Assembly (NCBI GenBank): GCA_964417895.1
Contig: CAYQJS010000013.1
Coordinates: 1 to 64,000 of the forward strand
Origin: CAYQJS01 sp964417895
GTDB lineage: Bacteria; Chloroflexota; UBA6077; SHYK01
Length of the DNA stretch: 64,000 bases
Direction: 5' to 3'
This document shows positions 50,403 to 59,693 of this stretch, piece after piece; position 1 is the first letter of the stretch; the number at the start of each line of letters is the position of its first letter. Made by a program: the position numbers and the translations under genes. A model generated the notes under the pieces. That model made no database searches and had not been told where the DNA came from. It worked only from the letters and a program-made list of their open reading frames with translations.

Positions 50403-52040
50403 TCAAGTCTTGTCTCGACCTGAGCCTCCCTGATCCGCCCATGGAATGCGTCCGCCGAGCTGTCCTAAGGCTGTTCGAAGCGTCTCGCGCTCGCTCCGAC
50501 TCACGCCCCCAATGGCGAGAAGCACACCCGTGTAGACGCACAAGCCCGCTGGAACGGCGAGCAAGGCGGCTGGCTCGCGAAGGAGCCACACGGGCGGCGC
50601 CATCGCCATCGCCGCGAGCGCGGGGCGCCAGGCCAGGGTAAGCAGGGGCAGAGGCCCAACGCTTCGACTGATGGCGAACCAAAAGGGCGCCAGCAGAACC
50701 AGCTCCGACAGGATGGTCGTCGTAGCCGCCGCAAGATAGCTCCAGTGTGGAACCAACAGTAGGTTCGCGGTGACGTTGAAGAGTGTCGCGACTACGAAGC
50801 TTCGCGTGATGAACGTCTGCTGATTCGTGGCGATGAGGACGTACTGGAGCAGTCCGTTGGTGAAGCTAATCGGGAGAAACCAGATCAGCACCTGGAGCGC
50901 GATGGCCGAGTGTGGCAGGTAGTCCTGGCCGGCCACGATCCGCACCAGCGGATCAGCGAGCAATGTCGTCCCCACTGCGATGGGGAGTGCAAGGCACAGG
51001 AGTGCCTTGCACGCCAACGTCGTCGTCTCCAGCAGCCGATCGGGGGCGGGCTCAGACCTAGCAATGGCGCCCGCGGCGTCCCGCGTGGCAGCGCCATCCC
51101 CAGCGCCATCCCCAGCGCCATCCAAAGAGACTTGCCGTCGGTCCCCCGCCATGCGCGAGAGGATGGGGAACAACGCCAGCGTAATGCTCGTCGGCACGAT
51201 ATTCAGCGCATCGACGAACTTGTAGGCCATCCCGTACCACCCGAGAACCGTGTCCCCGGCGGCCGCTCGTAGGATTAGTCCATCGACACGGAAGAACAGC
51301 GTCGCCAGCAGGTTGTTGATCATGAGCGGATAGGAGATGACTGCGAGCCGGGCAGCGAAACCGCGATCAACAATCGGTCGGGGGCGACCCAGGACAGCGG
51401 CGAGAAGGAAGAGAAGAACCGCGCCTGACAGGAGATTAACGATGACGGACACCACCGCCAGGCCGACGTAACCGTAACCTAGCAGGAGAGCGCAGATTCC
51501 CAGCAGCACTTTGAGCACCGTGGTAAGCACCGTGACAGCAGCGGGATACTCCATGCGCTCGTGTGCGCTGAAGAGCGCGGAGCAGATTCCCGCCAGGTTC
51601 GAGATGCCGATCCCAACGGTGAGCACGACGAGCGCCAACGACATTTCGAAGGTTAGGCCAAGGGGCGATGCCAGTGGCCCGGCGATGAGCAGGGAAATGG
51701 CCAGGGAAGCGAGCCACAGGGAGACGCGCGCGATCAGTGCGCCTCCCAGGTATCGACTGGCCGCGCCACGATCGCGCGCGACCTCCCGAGTCACGAGGAT
51801 ACCGAGCCCGAAGTTGACCAGGATGTCGAAGTAGCCAACGACGAGCACCGCCCAGGTATAGCGGCCGAGGTCCGTTGGCCCTAGAGACCGGGCCAGAATC
51901 ACCAGAAACGCGGCATCCAGGAGCTTGTTGACCAAGCCGGCAGCGGTGGGGATGGCGACATTTTTCGCCACGCGCCGCAGCGTTGAGCCCGTAGCTGGCT
52001 CGCTCCGGCTTTGGAGCCACGCCCGAATGCGATGCACCAT
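50403..52040 (-). CDS. Polysaccharide flippase (Wzx/MviN-type, MATE superfamily)
   Basis: 545 residues with about 14 transmembrane helices. The N-terminal PTAAGLVNKLLDAAFLVILARSLGPTDLGRY is the standard start of polysaccharide-synthase-type flippases. It should flip lipid-linked glycan units across the membrane. A cytoplasmic loop carries short repeats (GAGDGAGDGA, encoded by a 12-bp tandem repeat near 51100-51125). It is transcribed away from the Wzt/Wzm export cluster 2.7 kb further on. Confidence 0.87.
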   Translation of the reverse strand: MVHRIRAWLQSRSEPATGSTLRRVAKNVAIPTAAGLVNKLLDAAFLVILARSLGPTDLGRYTWAVLVVGYFDILVNFGLGILVTREVARDRGAASRYLGGALIARVSLWLASLAISLLIAGPLASPLGLTFEMSLALVVLTVGIGISNLAGICSALFSAHERMEYPAAVTVLTTVLKVLLGICALLLGYGYVGLAVVSVIVNLLSGAVLLFLLAAVLGRPRPIVDRGFAARLAVISYPLMINNLLATLFFRVDGLILRAAAGDTVLGWYGMAYKFVDALNIVPTSITLALFPILSRMAGDRRQVSLDGAGDGAGDGAATRDAAGAIARSEPAPDRLLETTTLACKALLCLALPIAVGTTLLADPLVRIVAGQDYLPHSAIALQVLIWFLPISFTNGLLQYVLIATNQQTFITRSFVVATLFNVTANLLLVPHWSYLAAATTTILSELVLLAPFWFAISRSVGPLPLLTLAWRPALAAMAMAPPVWLLREPAALLAVPAGLCVYTGVLLAIGGVSRSERETLRTALGQLGGRIPWADQGGSGRDKT

Positions 52041-52099
52041 GGTTACTGGAGCACCTGGGCAGGTCGGCGATCAGGAAGCTCTGGGGTCAACGCCCTCAG

Positions 52100-52131
52100 C
52101 CCAGTCCCTCTCCCAGAGGGAGAGGGTGCAG
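52100..52131. repeat. Single-hairpin repeat related to family C
   Basis: CCCAGTCCCTCTCCCAGAGG followed by GAGAGGGTG, the same CTCTCCC/GGGAGAG hairpin as in family C, without the second hairpin. It is between two genes on the minus strand and may end the pepA transcript. Confidence 0.65.
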
Positions 52132-52136
52132 ACACG

Positions 52137-53678
52137 CTATCCTGCCCAGGCGGCTGCGAAATGGGTCAGGAGGCGCACCCCGACGCCTGTCGCCAAGTCC
52201 TTTTGAAGATATGGGGGTATCACCGCCCATGAGCCCTCGGTCCAAGCGGTGCCCGCGATATCGAGGTGAGCCCAGGCCTGGTCGCCCACGAAGTTGGCGA
52301 GGAACCACGCGGCGGTGATCGAGCCGGCGGGCGTGCCGCCGATGTTCTTGATGTCGCCCAGCGGGGCCTTGATCTGCTCGCGGTACTCGTCCCACAACGG
52401 CATGCGCCAGAGCCGCTCACCCGACGCCTCGCCGGCCGCGAGGAGGCTGGCGGCCAGGTCGTCGTTGTTGCTGAAGAGCCCGCTGCACACATGTCCCAGG
52501 GCGACAACGCAGGCGCCCGTCAATGTCGCGAGGTCCACGATGGCGTCCGGTTTCTGCTCGACCGTGTATGCCAGCGCATCCGCCAGGACGACCCGCCCCT
52601 CGGCGTCTGTGTTGTGGATCTCCATGTACTTGCCCGAGTAGGATCGGATGACGTCACCCGGGCGATATGCGTTTCCGCCCGGCATGTTGTCTGTCGCCGC
52701 GAAGACACCGAGCACGTTGACGGGCAACTGGAGGGTAGCCGCGGCCTGCATGAACCCGATGACTGCCGCCGCGCCCGACTTGTCGTGGCGCATGTAGTGC
52801 ATGTTGTTGGCGGGCTTGATGGAGATACCGCCGGTATCGAAGGTGATGCCCTTGCCCACAACTGCAAGGGTCCGCGCGCCGGGGCGTCCGGCATCGTAGC
52901 GTAGCACCCCCATGGCGGGCGGCTGAGCGCTCCCCTGGTTCACCGCCAGGATGCCGCCGCAGCCCATCTCCTCGAGCTCCGGCTTCCCGAAGATCATTGC
53001 AGAGAACCCGTGGGCGCGCGCCAGCTCGGAGGCCTGCTCTGCCAGGTAGGTGGCGGTGACCAGGTTGGCGGGCCCAGTTGCCAGATCGCGGGCGGTGTAC
53101 GTCGCCGCGGCGAGCTTCTCGCCTCGGTCCGCGCCCTGCTGTAACCCGGGAGCTTTGGTCGGGTCGTTCTCTGGAATGATGACCGACTCGATGTTGGGCG
53201 CGTCGTCCCCTTCTCCGGCCGACTTGAACCGTTCGTAGCGGTAGAGGGCCAGGTGGATGCCCTCCGACAGCGCCTGCCCCACGCTCTGTGGGCTGTGGCA
53301 ATCAGAAGACATCCCGAATGGGATGAGGGCGAAGCCGCGGAGTCGAAGCTCGCGTGCCTTGTTGGCCGCGGCGGCGCCGAATACGCGCACCATCTCAAGG
53401 CTGAGGTCGTCGCGTTTACCGCGCCCGAAGACCGCGACGCGTTCCGCCCGGATCGGCGACGACATGTTACCCGTGAGGGCCGCGGTGTGGATCACAGTGG
53501 CCGTGTTGCGCTTTCCAGTTATCTCGCCAGCGTCCTTCAGCCGGCGAATCGTCCCGCCCAGAGCATCGTCCAGGCGGGTGATGGCCCCCTCCAACTCCTC
53601 ACCCTCAAATAGGCTGATGGCCAGAAGCGGGGTTTCCATCTCGAGGCGGTCGCGGGCTTCGACGCTTATTCGGACCAT
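52137..53678 (-). CDS. pepA: Leucyl aminopeptidase (M17)
   Basis: 513 residues from the ATG at 53678. The two-metal site is shown by VVGKGITFDTGGISIKP (Lys, Asp) and the family signature NTDAEGRVVLADAL with the catalytic Arg. The N-terminal ~165 residues form the macro-like domain. Cytosolic hexameric peptidase that removes N-terminal residues; in some bacteria it also binds DNA. It sits inside the polysaccharide locus without an obvious link. Confidence 0.95.
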   Translation of the reverse strand: MVRISVEARDRLEMETPLLAISLFEGEELEGAITRLDDALGGTIRRLKDAGEITGKRNTATVIHTAALTGNMSSPIRAERVAVFGRGKRDDLSLEMVRVFGAAAANKARELRLRGFALIPFGMSSDCHSPQSVGQALSEGIHLALYRYERFKSAGEGDDAPNIESVIIPENDPTKAPGLQQGADRGEKLAAATYTARDLATGPANLVTATYLAEQASELARAHGFSAMIFGKPELEEMGCGGILAVNQGSAQPPAMGVLRYDAGRPGARTLAVVGKGITFDTGGISIKPANNMHYMRHDKSGAAAVIGFMQAAATLQLPVNVLGVFAATDNMPGGNAYRPGDVIRSYSGKYMEIHNTDAEGRVVLADALAYTVEQKPDAIVDLATLTGACVVALGHVCSGLFSNNDDLAASLLAAGEASGERLWRMPLWDEYREQIKAPLGDIKNIGGTPAGSITAAWFLANFVGDQAWAHLDIAGTAWTEGSWAVIPPYLQKDLATGVGVRLLTHFAAAWAG

Positions 53679-53833
53679 GAAGGGCCTCCAGAGGGGCGCG
53701 AAGGGCGACGCGGTTGGTGCCGAGGGGGCCCGGCGCGCGAGTATAGCACCCAGGGTTAGCCACCCCTGGGACCTCTCCTTGGTGACCGAGCGACAAGGCG
53801 CGATAATCCCAGCACATTCCCGGAGGTCCAGCG

Positions 53834-54202
53834 ATGGGGACGTTCCGCCACAGGATCGAGATCGGCGACCCTGAGGGACAGCGTTTCGAGGCTGTCGATG
53901 CGCTGGTCGACACGGGCGCGAGCTACAGTATGGTGCCATCTTCCATTCTCGAACGCCTGGGCGTCCCGTCCATCGATAGCGCCACGTTCATTCTCGGCGA
54001 CTCGCGGCGAATCGAGCGAGACATCGGGCAGACGTGGATACGAGTCGATGGCAAGTCGGTGATTACTCTCGTCGTTTTCGGTGAAGAACAACTCGGTGCC
54101 GTGCTTGGCGCGTACAGCCTGGAAGGCCTCCGCCTGGGAGTGGACCCCGCAAGCCAGCGGCTCGTCCCAACGCCCGGACTCCTGCTGTTGTTGGAAGAAT
54201 GA
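53834..54202 (+). CDS. Retropepsin-like (clan AA) aspartic protease, copy 1
   Basis: 122 residues; GGAGG upstream. The active-site motif is ALVDTGASYSMVP (Asp-Thr-Gly) in the beta-strand arrangement of single-domain retropepsins, which act as homodimers. The second hydrophobic-hydrophobic-Gly motif is LGAYSLEGLRLGVDP. No signal peptide, so cytoplasmic. Substrate unknown. It is paralogous to 54350-54775, and both have the same leader sequence GCGCGATAATCCCA with GGAGGTCCAG before the ATG, showing a tandem duplication. Confidence 0.85.
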   Translation: MGTFRHRIEIGDPEGQRFEAVDALVDTGASYSMVPSSILERLGVPSIDSATFILGDSRRIERDIGQTWIRVDGKSVITLVVFGEEQLGAVLGAYSLEGLRLGVDPASQRLVPTPGLLLLLEE

Positions 54203-54309
54203 CCGAATTCGCGGGAGGCCGCGCGCCCGCGCTCAGTGTCCAGGGTGTATCTAAGCGCTTCACGATACGCCACGAACGCGCCCAGTCGTTCCAGGATTGG
54301 TGTCCGTGA
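54199..54309 (+). pseudogene. Truncated copy of the wzt 5' end
   Basis: A 36-codon frame starting at an ATG that overlaps the stop of protease copy 1 encodes ALSVQGVSKRFTIRHERAQS and then stops. It matches the first ~30 residues of the Wzt ATPase at 54766 (ISFQGVSKRFTIRHERARS). It lacks Walker motifs, so it is the left-over end of a tandemly duplicated protease-wzt unit. Confidence 0.85.
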
Positions 54310-54349
54310 CTCGAGGCGCGATAATCCCAATACTCTTGGAGGTCCAGGG

Positions 54350-54775
54350 ATGGGGACGTTTCGGGTCGCTCTGGAGGTGGGAGACTCGGCTGGCCAGCGT
54401 TGGCAATCGGTCGCAGCTCTTGTTGACACCGGCTCGAGCTACAGCATCCTTCCGAGCACGTTACTCGAAGACTTAGGTGTGACTCCACACGATGAGTGCG
54501 TCTTCGCTCTCGCCGACGGAAGGAGAATTCGTCGTCGGCTGGGTCGCACCTGGGTTCGGCTCGATGGCAAGAGCGAGATCACGCTCGTGGCGTTTGGAAC
54601 GGAGAGTGACGTTCCCGTGGTCGGTGCGTACACGCTCGAAGGCTTCGGACTTGTGGTGGATCCGGTCGGCCAGAGACTCGCGCCCACCGAGGCCCTGTAT
54701 CTGGCCTCCAATCCTGGGGGATGCGCGCCCACCGATGCCCTGTATCTCGCCTCCGATCCCGGGGGATGCGCTTGA
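54350..54775 (+). CDS. Retropepsin-like (clan AA) aspartic protease, copy 2
   Basis: 141 residues, GGAGG upstream. The active-site motif is ALVDTGSSYSILP and the second motif is VGAYTLEGFGLVVDP. About 50% identical to copy 1 over the protease core. The C-terminus is extended by two 15-residue units (PTEALYLASNPGGCA, PTDALYLASDPGGCA) encoded by a 45-bp tandem repeat. Its end overlaps the wzt start by 10 nt. Unknown substrate; the position directly before wzt, kept in both duplicate units, hints at a link with the exporter. Confidence 0.84.
   Translation: MGTFRVALEVGDSAGQRWQSVAALVDTGSSYSILPSTLLEDLGVTPHDECVFALADGRRIRRRLGRTWVRLDGKSEITLVAFGTESDVPVVGAYTLEGFGLVVDPVGQRLAPTEALYLASNPGGCAPTDALYLASDPGGCA
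54681..54770. repeat. 45-bp tandem repeat at the protease/wzt junction
   Basis: Two units (54681-54725 and 54726-54770) differ at a few bases. Each unit ends with GGGGGATGCGC, so the repeat provides two in-frame ATGs for wzt (54721 and 54766), each with the same G-rich lead. Confidence 0.9.
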
Positions 54776-56103
54776 TCTCGCCTGCGATTAGCTTCCAGGG
54801 GGTATCCAAGCGCTTCACGATCCGACACGAGCGCGCGCGGTCGTTCCAGGACTTGCTCGTTCGAAGGTTTCGGCAGAACGACGCCAGCGAGGAGTTCTGG
54901 GCGCTCAGGGACGTGTCATTCGCGGTGGCGCCGGGTGCTGCGCTTGGCATCGTCGGGGCGAATGGATCGGGTAAAAGCACGCTCCTCAAACTGATGACGC
55001 GGATTCTCGCCCCGACCCATGGCGTCGTTTCCGTCACCGGCCGAGTCTCGGCGCTGCTCGAGCTCGGAGCCGGCTTCCATCCGGAGCTGTCCGGACGGGA
55101 CAACGTGTTCCTCAACGCTTCGATTCTCGGACTGCGGCGGCGCGACGTCGCGGCGAGATTCGACGACATCGTGAGGTTCGCCGAGCTCGAACGGTTCATC
55201 GACATCCCTGTGAAGCACTACTCCTCGGGGATGTACGCACGCCTGGGGTTCGCGGTTGCGATCAACGTCGATCCTGAGATCCTACTCATCGACGAAGTCC
55301 TGTCAGTCGGAGACGAGGCATTCCAGGAGCGTTGCCTGCAGGAGATCCGTCGCTACCATCGCGCCGGCAAGACCCTGGTGCTGGTGAGCCACGACCTGGC
55401 GGCGATCAGGTCGCTCTGCACCGAGGCGATGTGGCTCCACGACGGACGGATCGCGGCCCACGGTGCCTCAGGGCCCGTCGTGGGCCAGTACCTGGCCGAG
55501 GTGCACGGGCGGCCCCAGCCGACCGCAGAGGTTGGGCGAACCGTGCCGGCAGGCAAATCGGCGGTGAACGAACCCGAGGGGGACGCGCCGCGGCGCGGGT
55601 CGCGCTGGGGGAGTGGGGAGGCCCAGATTCTCGCGGTCGAGTTCCTGCGGCCGGAGGGTTCTCCGGCGGCGGTCCCGAGTGGCGAGCCCCTGACCATCCG
55701 GATCGCGTATCGGGCGGACCGGCGGATCGAGCGGCCGGTGTTCGGCCTCGCCATATCCAGCCCCGAAGGCGTCCAGATCACTGGCCCAAACACTCGCTTC
55801 AGCTCCTACCCCATCCCGTTCATCGAGGGGGAGGGCGACGTACGCTATGCCATCGATGCGCTCCCACTCGTTCCGTCTCGCTACTGGGTGAGCGCCGCGA
55901 TCTACGATGAGACGGCCGAGCATCCCTTCGACCACCATGAGCAGATGTATCCGCTCGTGGTGTCGCCCGGGCGCGGCGTGTGGGCAGAGGAGCGCTACGG
56001 CCTGGTGCGCATCCCTGGAGCGTGGGCCCATGTACCTGGCCCGAGCGGGAAGCGCGCGGCGGGCGACGGGGTGGCGGCGCTGCTCGAATCCCGGCCCCGC
56101 TGA
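54766..56103 (+). CDS. wzt: ABC-2 polysaccharide exporter ATPase with substrate-binding C-terminus (Wzt)
   Basis: 445 residues from ATG 54766; ATG 54721 is an in-frame alternative created by the 45-bp repeat. Walker A is GANGSGKST, the signature is YSSGMYARLGFAVA, Walker B is ILLIDEVLSVGDEAF, and the switch His is in VLVSHDLAAI. Residues ~290-430 form the Wzt carbohydrate-binding beta-sandwich (ILAVEFLRPEG, LTIRIAYRADRRIERPVFG, YWVSAAIYDE), which reads the capping sugar of the finished chain. It drives export through Wzm (62352). Confidence 0.92.
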   Translation: MRLISPAISFQGVSKRFTIRHERARSFQDLLVRRFRQNDASEEFWALRDVSFAVAPGAALGIVGANGSGKSTLLKLMTRILAPTHGVVSVTGRVSALLELGAGFHPELSGRDNVFLNASILGLRRRDVAARFDDIVRFAELERFIDIPVKHYSSGMYARLGFAVAINVDPEILLIDEVLSVGDEAFQERCLQEIRRYHRAGKTLVLVSHDLAAIRSLCTEAMWLHDGRIAAHGASGPVVGQYLAEVHGRPQPTAEVGRTVPAGKSAVNEPEGDAPRRGSRWGSGEAQILAVEFLRPEGSPAAVPSGEPLTIRIAYRADRRIERPVFGLAISSPEGVQITGPNTRFSSYPIPFIEGEGDVRYAIDALPLVPSRYWVSAAIYDETAEHPFDHHEQMYPLVVSPGRGVWAEERYGLVRIPGAWAHVPGPSGKRAAGDGVAALLESRPR

Positions 56104-57135
56104 GTGAAAGACCTCCTCGATCTCTCGTTCGACTTGTACTCAAGGCACTGTCTCGTTCAGCGGGTGGCCGACTGTGCGCGCCAGGTCCACGGGAAGGCGA
56201 GCCTCCGCGTTCTCGACGTGGGGGGCTACCCGTGCTACACGCCACGCTTCCTCCCCGGCGATCACGTAGTTGTCGCCGACCTCGTAGAGCCGGCTCCCGA
56301 GGCGCCACCGACCGGCTACCTTCGGGCAGATGGGGCTGCTCTGCCATTCCGGGACGGAGCTTTCGACCTGGTGGTGTCGCTGGACTCTCTGGAGCACGTG
56401 CCCGCCGGACGGCGAGAGGACTATGTGTCGGAGCTGTTGCGGTGCAGCGCAGACTATGTGCTGCTCGTCGCCCCGTTCGCCCAGGACGAGACGGTTCTAG
56501 CCGATGGCCTCCTGGCCGCGTTTGCGCGCGTTTTCGACCAGGAGGAGTCACCTCAGCTCGTCGAGCACCAGGCGTATGGTCTTCCGAAGCTGGAACAGTG
56601 GCTGGCTTTTGTGCGAGCGCGCGGAGCGGAATGCATCTCCTTCTCGAGCGGGTTCGTGTACAACTGGCTCCCGATGATGCTGGTCAAGTACTACCTGGTG
56701 GGCCTGCCCGATACCCTGGACCTGCACCATGCGCTCGACCGGTTTTACAACACGATGCTCCAGCGGTCGGATGCGCGTGCGCCCGGGTACCGTCAGGGCA
56801 TCCTGGCTTCCAAAAATGGGCACACCACCGTTCTCGGCGCCATGGAACAGGAGCTCCGGGCAGTGGACTCGCCCGACCGGATGGAGATCATCGAGCGCAT
56901 GGGGCAGATCGATTTGGTGCTCAAGCTCGCCGACCTCCACGTGAAGTGGCGCAGAGACGAGTCGCTCCGTGAGGACATTCTGGCCAAGAGTCGCCACATT
57001 GAGAATCTGGAGGCGCTCTTGCAGGCCGAGCGCGATCGCGTCGGCGACCTGGAGGGCCACCTTGCGTCCATCCAGCGGGGTCGCGTCATGCGGACGCTGA
57101 ATGCCTTGCATCGCCTGGTGCGACGGAAGCTGTGA
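56104..57135 (+). CDS. SAM-dependent methyltransferase with C-terminal coiled coil
   Basis: 343 residues from the GTG that directly follows the wzt stop. Motif I is LRVLDVGGYPCYTPRF, and the type 11 block is FDLVVSLDSLEHVPAGRREDYV. The C-terminal ~45 residues (SRHIENLEALLQAERDRVGDLE) predict a coiled coil, as in glycan-chain-terminating methyltransferases such as WbdD, where the coil sets chain length. That role fits the neighbouring Wzt with its chain-end-recognising domain but is inferred. Confidence 0.8.
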   Translation: MKDLLDLSFDLYSRHCLVQRVADCARQVHGKASLRVLDVGGYPCYTPRFLPGDHVVVADLVEPAPEAPPTGYLRADGAALPFRDGAFDLVVSLDSLEHVPAGRREDYVSELLRCSADYVLLVAPFAQDETVLADGLLAAFARVFDQEESPQLVEHQAYGLPKLEQWLAFVRARGAECISFSSGFVYNWLPMMLVKYYLVGLPDTLDLHHALDRFYNTMLQRSDARAPGYRQGILASKNGHTTVLGAMEQELRAVDSPDRMEIIERMGQIDLVLKLADLHVKWRRDESLREDILAKSRHIENLEALLQAERDRVGDLEGHLASIQRGRVMRTLNALHRLVRRKL

Positions 57136-59675
57136 CCGCCGAGCTGCCCTCGGCCAGCATCGTCATCCCTACCTTCAATGGCCTCGACCACCTCGACGCC
57201 TGTCTGGGCAGTCTGAGTCAGCTGGAATACCCACGAAGCCAGTATCGGGTGATCGTCGTCGACAACGGCAGCACGGACGGTTCGCCGAAGTGGGTTGCAG
57301 AGCACCACCCCGAGGTGCGCGTGACCGAGCTGGGCCGCAACCTGGGCTTCGCGGCAGCGTGCAATCGCGGCGCGCGCGACTCAGAGGCGGATGTGGTCGC
57401 GTTCCTCAACAACGACATGCGCGTCGAGGGGTCGTGGCTGCGAGAGCTGGTGGGGCCGCTGGGCTCGCAATCCGACGTCGTGGCGACGGGCGGGAAGATC
57501 CTGTCCTGGAATGGAAAGGCCATCGATTTCGTCCGGGGCACCACGAACTTCTATGGTCACGGCTTCCAGCCGCTGCATGGGAGACCCGCGGAGGACGACG
57601 TGGGGCAGGAGCCCCGCCCTGCATTGTTCGCCTGTGGGGGCTCGATGGCCGTCCGCAAGGACCTCTTCCTTTCGCTAGGCGGGTTTGACGAAGATTACTT
57701 TGCCTTCTTCGAGGACGTCGACTTCGGCTGGCGGGCATGGGTGAGCGGCCATCGAGTGCTCCTCGTCCCGACGGCGTTGACCTACCACAGAGGCCATGCC
57801 ACCGGCGCCAGGCTTCCGGCACACCAGCTGCGCGTGCTGTACGAGCGCAACGCCTTGGCCACCGTGATCAAAAACTACGACGATGCCAACCTCGCTCGGG
57901 TGTTGCCGGCGGCGCTGCTCCTCGCGGCCAAGCGAGCGCAGGTGTACGGCCACATTCACGCGGCGCCCTATCGCGCCTGGGCGGACGCTCCGCAGGAGAG
58001 CGAGCAGGTGAAGCGCGCGGGAATCAGCGAGATCATCGCGCTGAGCGACCTCGCAAAGGACGCCGAGCGCCTCTGGGCGAAAAGGGCGTCGGTGCAAGCG
58101 GCGCGGGCGCGGCCGGATGCCGATATCCTTCCGCTCCTCGAAGCGCCATTCGAGACCAACTGCCTCGACGAGGAATACATGGACGTCCAGGAAACCCTAC
58201 AGCGAGTGTTCGGAATCGACGCCATGTTTGCCGCCCCGCGCGCAACGCCCCGAGTGCTCATCGTCAGCAACGATACGGTCAATGCCCGCATGGCGGGGCC
58301 GGGCATCCGCTCCTGGGAGATGGCGAAAGTCCTGTCTCGGGTGCAGCCCGTTACCCTCGCCGTTCCCAACGATGACCCCATCCCGGGCGACGGCTTCGAC
58401 GTGCTGGGGTACGGCTCGACCGCGGGGCGCGGGCTGCGGAGGCTCGCGGCCGAGCATGACGTCGTCGTCGTTCAGGGCTTCGTTCTGCACCTCTTTCCGT
58501 ACCTCGCCGATCTGGGAAAACCTATCGTCGTCGACCTCTACGATCCATTCACGTTGGAGAATCTTCACGTCTTCTCTCATGACCCGATGGACGAGCGATC
58601 GACGCTCCACGAAGCGCATCTGGGCGTACTCAACGCGCAGATTCGGGCCGGCGATTTCTTTCTCTGCGCTAGCGAAAAGCAACGCGACTACTGGCTTGGC
58701 ATGCTCGGCGCCAACAACCGGATCAATCCGCACCAGTACGATGCCGACCCGACGCTCCGACGGCTCGTCGAAGTCGCCCCATTTGGGATCTCGGGCGAGC
58801 CGCCGATGCACACCGCCCCCTCGTTGAAGGGCATCTACCCGGGGATAGAGCGGGACGACCGCGTCATTGTGTGGGGGGGCGGAATCTGGGAGTGGTTCGA
58901 CCCCCTCAGCCTGATCACGGCCGTGGAGCGCATCCGCCGCACCCGGCCCGAGATCAAGCTCTTCTTCATGGGGATTAGGCATCCAAACCCGATGGTCCCC
59001 CCAATGGCTATGACTCAGCGCGCCATTGACCTTGCGCGGCAGCTTGGACAGGATGGGACGGGAGTTTTCTTTAACGAGTGGGTGCCCTACGAGGAGCGTC
59101 ATAACTACCTGCTCGAGGCGGACATCGGGGCGAGCCTGCACTTCGATCACCTGGAGACCCGCTTCTCCTTCCGCACGCGCGTACTCGATTACATCTGGGC
59201 AGGGTTACCCATCGTCTGCACCCGTGGGGACGCTGTCGGCGACCTGGTCGAGGCCCATCGCCTCGGACGGGTCGTCGACTATGGCGATGTCGACGGGCTC
59301 GTCGACGCGCTCCTCTCAGTCCTCGATGAGCCCCGTGGGCGCGCCGCGTACGCGGCGCGCTTCAGTGAGGTTGCTCGCCAACTGACCTGGGAGCGCGCTC
59401 TCGCGCCGCTCCAGCGGTTCTGCGAGGCCCCCCGCCTTGCCCCCGACCGCGTGGCGAACTTGCGAGCGTTAGCGGTCGGAGAACGAGGTGGGTTCACCGC
59501 GGGGGGACCCGTCCGTGGACGACATGCAGGGCTCCTCGCGCAACCGCCTCCCCCCACGCCACTTTCTGGACTCCCGGGCCGCGCGTGGACGTATCTCCAG
59601 ATGGGGGGGCTGCCCAGACTCTGGGCCGAGGTCCGGTCCTACCTCAGGTGGCTCAGAATCCGAAGCGACCAGTAG
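57132..59675 (+). CDS. Bifunctional GT2-GT4 glycosyltransferase
   Basis: 847 residues, overlapping the methyltransferase by 4 nt (GTGA). N-terminal GT2 domain (~1-260): ASIVIPTFNGLDHLDACL, VVDNGSTDGS, the DxD-equivalent FLNNDMRVEG and FFEDVDFGWRAWV, the rhamnosyltransferase-like pattern. A ~130-residue helical linker follows, then a GT4-like domain (~370-770): VLIVSNDTVNARMAGPGIRS, EADIGASLHFDHLETRFSFRTRVLDYIWAGLPIV. It probably adds two successive sugars to a lipid-linked chain. Confidence 0.85.
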   Translation: MTAELPSASIVIPTFNGLDHLDACLGSLSQLEYPRSQYRVIVVDNGSTDGSPKWVAEHHPEVRVTELGRNLGFAAACNRGARDSEADVVAFLNNDMRVEGSWLRELVGPLGSQSDVVATGGKILSWNGKAIDFVRGTTNFYGHGFQPLHGRPAEDDVGQEPRPALFACGGSMAVRKDLFLSLGGFDEDYFAFFEDVDFGWRAWVSGHRVLLVPTALTYHRGHATGARLPAHQLRVLYERNALATVIKNYDDANLARVLPAALLLAAKRAQVYGHIHAAPYRAWADAPQESEQVKRAGISEIIALSDLAKDAERLWAKRASVQAARARPDADILPLLEAPFETNCLDEEYMDVQETLQRVFGIDAMFAAPRATPRVLIVSNDTVNARMAGPGIRSWEMAKVLSRVQPVTLAVPNDDPIPGDGFDVLGYGSTAGRGLRRLAAEHDVVVVQGFVLHLFPYLADLGKPIVVDLYDPFTLENLHVFSHDPMDERSTLHEAHLGVLNAQIRAGDFFLCASEKQRDYWLGMLGANNRINPHQYDADPTLRRLVEVAPFGISGEPPMHTAPSLKGIYPGIERDDRVIVWGGGIWEWFDPLSLITAVERIRRTRPEIKLFFMGIRHPNPMVPPMAMTQRAIDLARQLGQDGTGVFFNEWVPYEERHNYLLEADIGASLHFDHLETRFSFRTRVLDYIWAGLPIVCTRGDAVGDLVEAHRLGRVVDYGDVDGLVDALLSVLDEPRGRAAYAARFSEVARQLTWERALAPLQRFCEAPRLAPDRVANLRALAVGERGGFTAGGPVRGRHAGLLAQPPPPTPLSGLPGRAWTYLQMGGLPRLWAEVRSYLRWLRIRSDQ

Positions 59676-59693
59676 GGCCGTGGGGTCAATCAT

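Noticed and set aside
54199..54309. A genuine small gene between the two proteases
   Set aside because: Its translation is a truncated copy of the wzt N-terminus, without Walker motifs.
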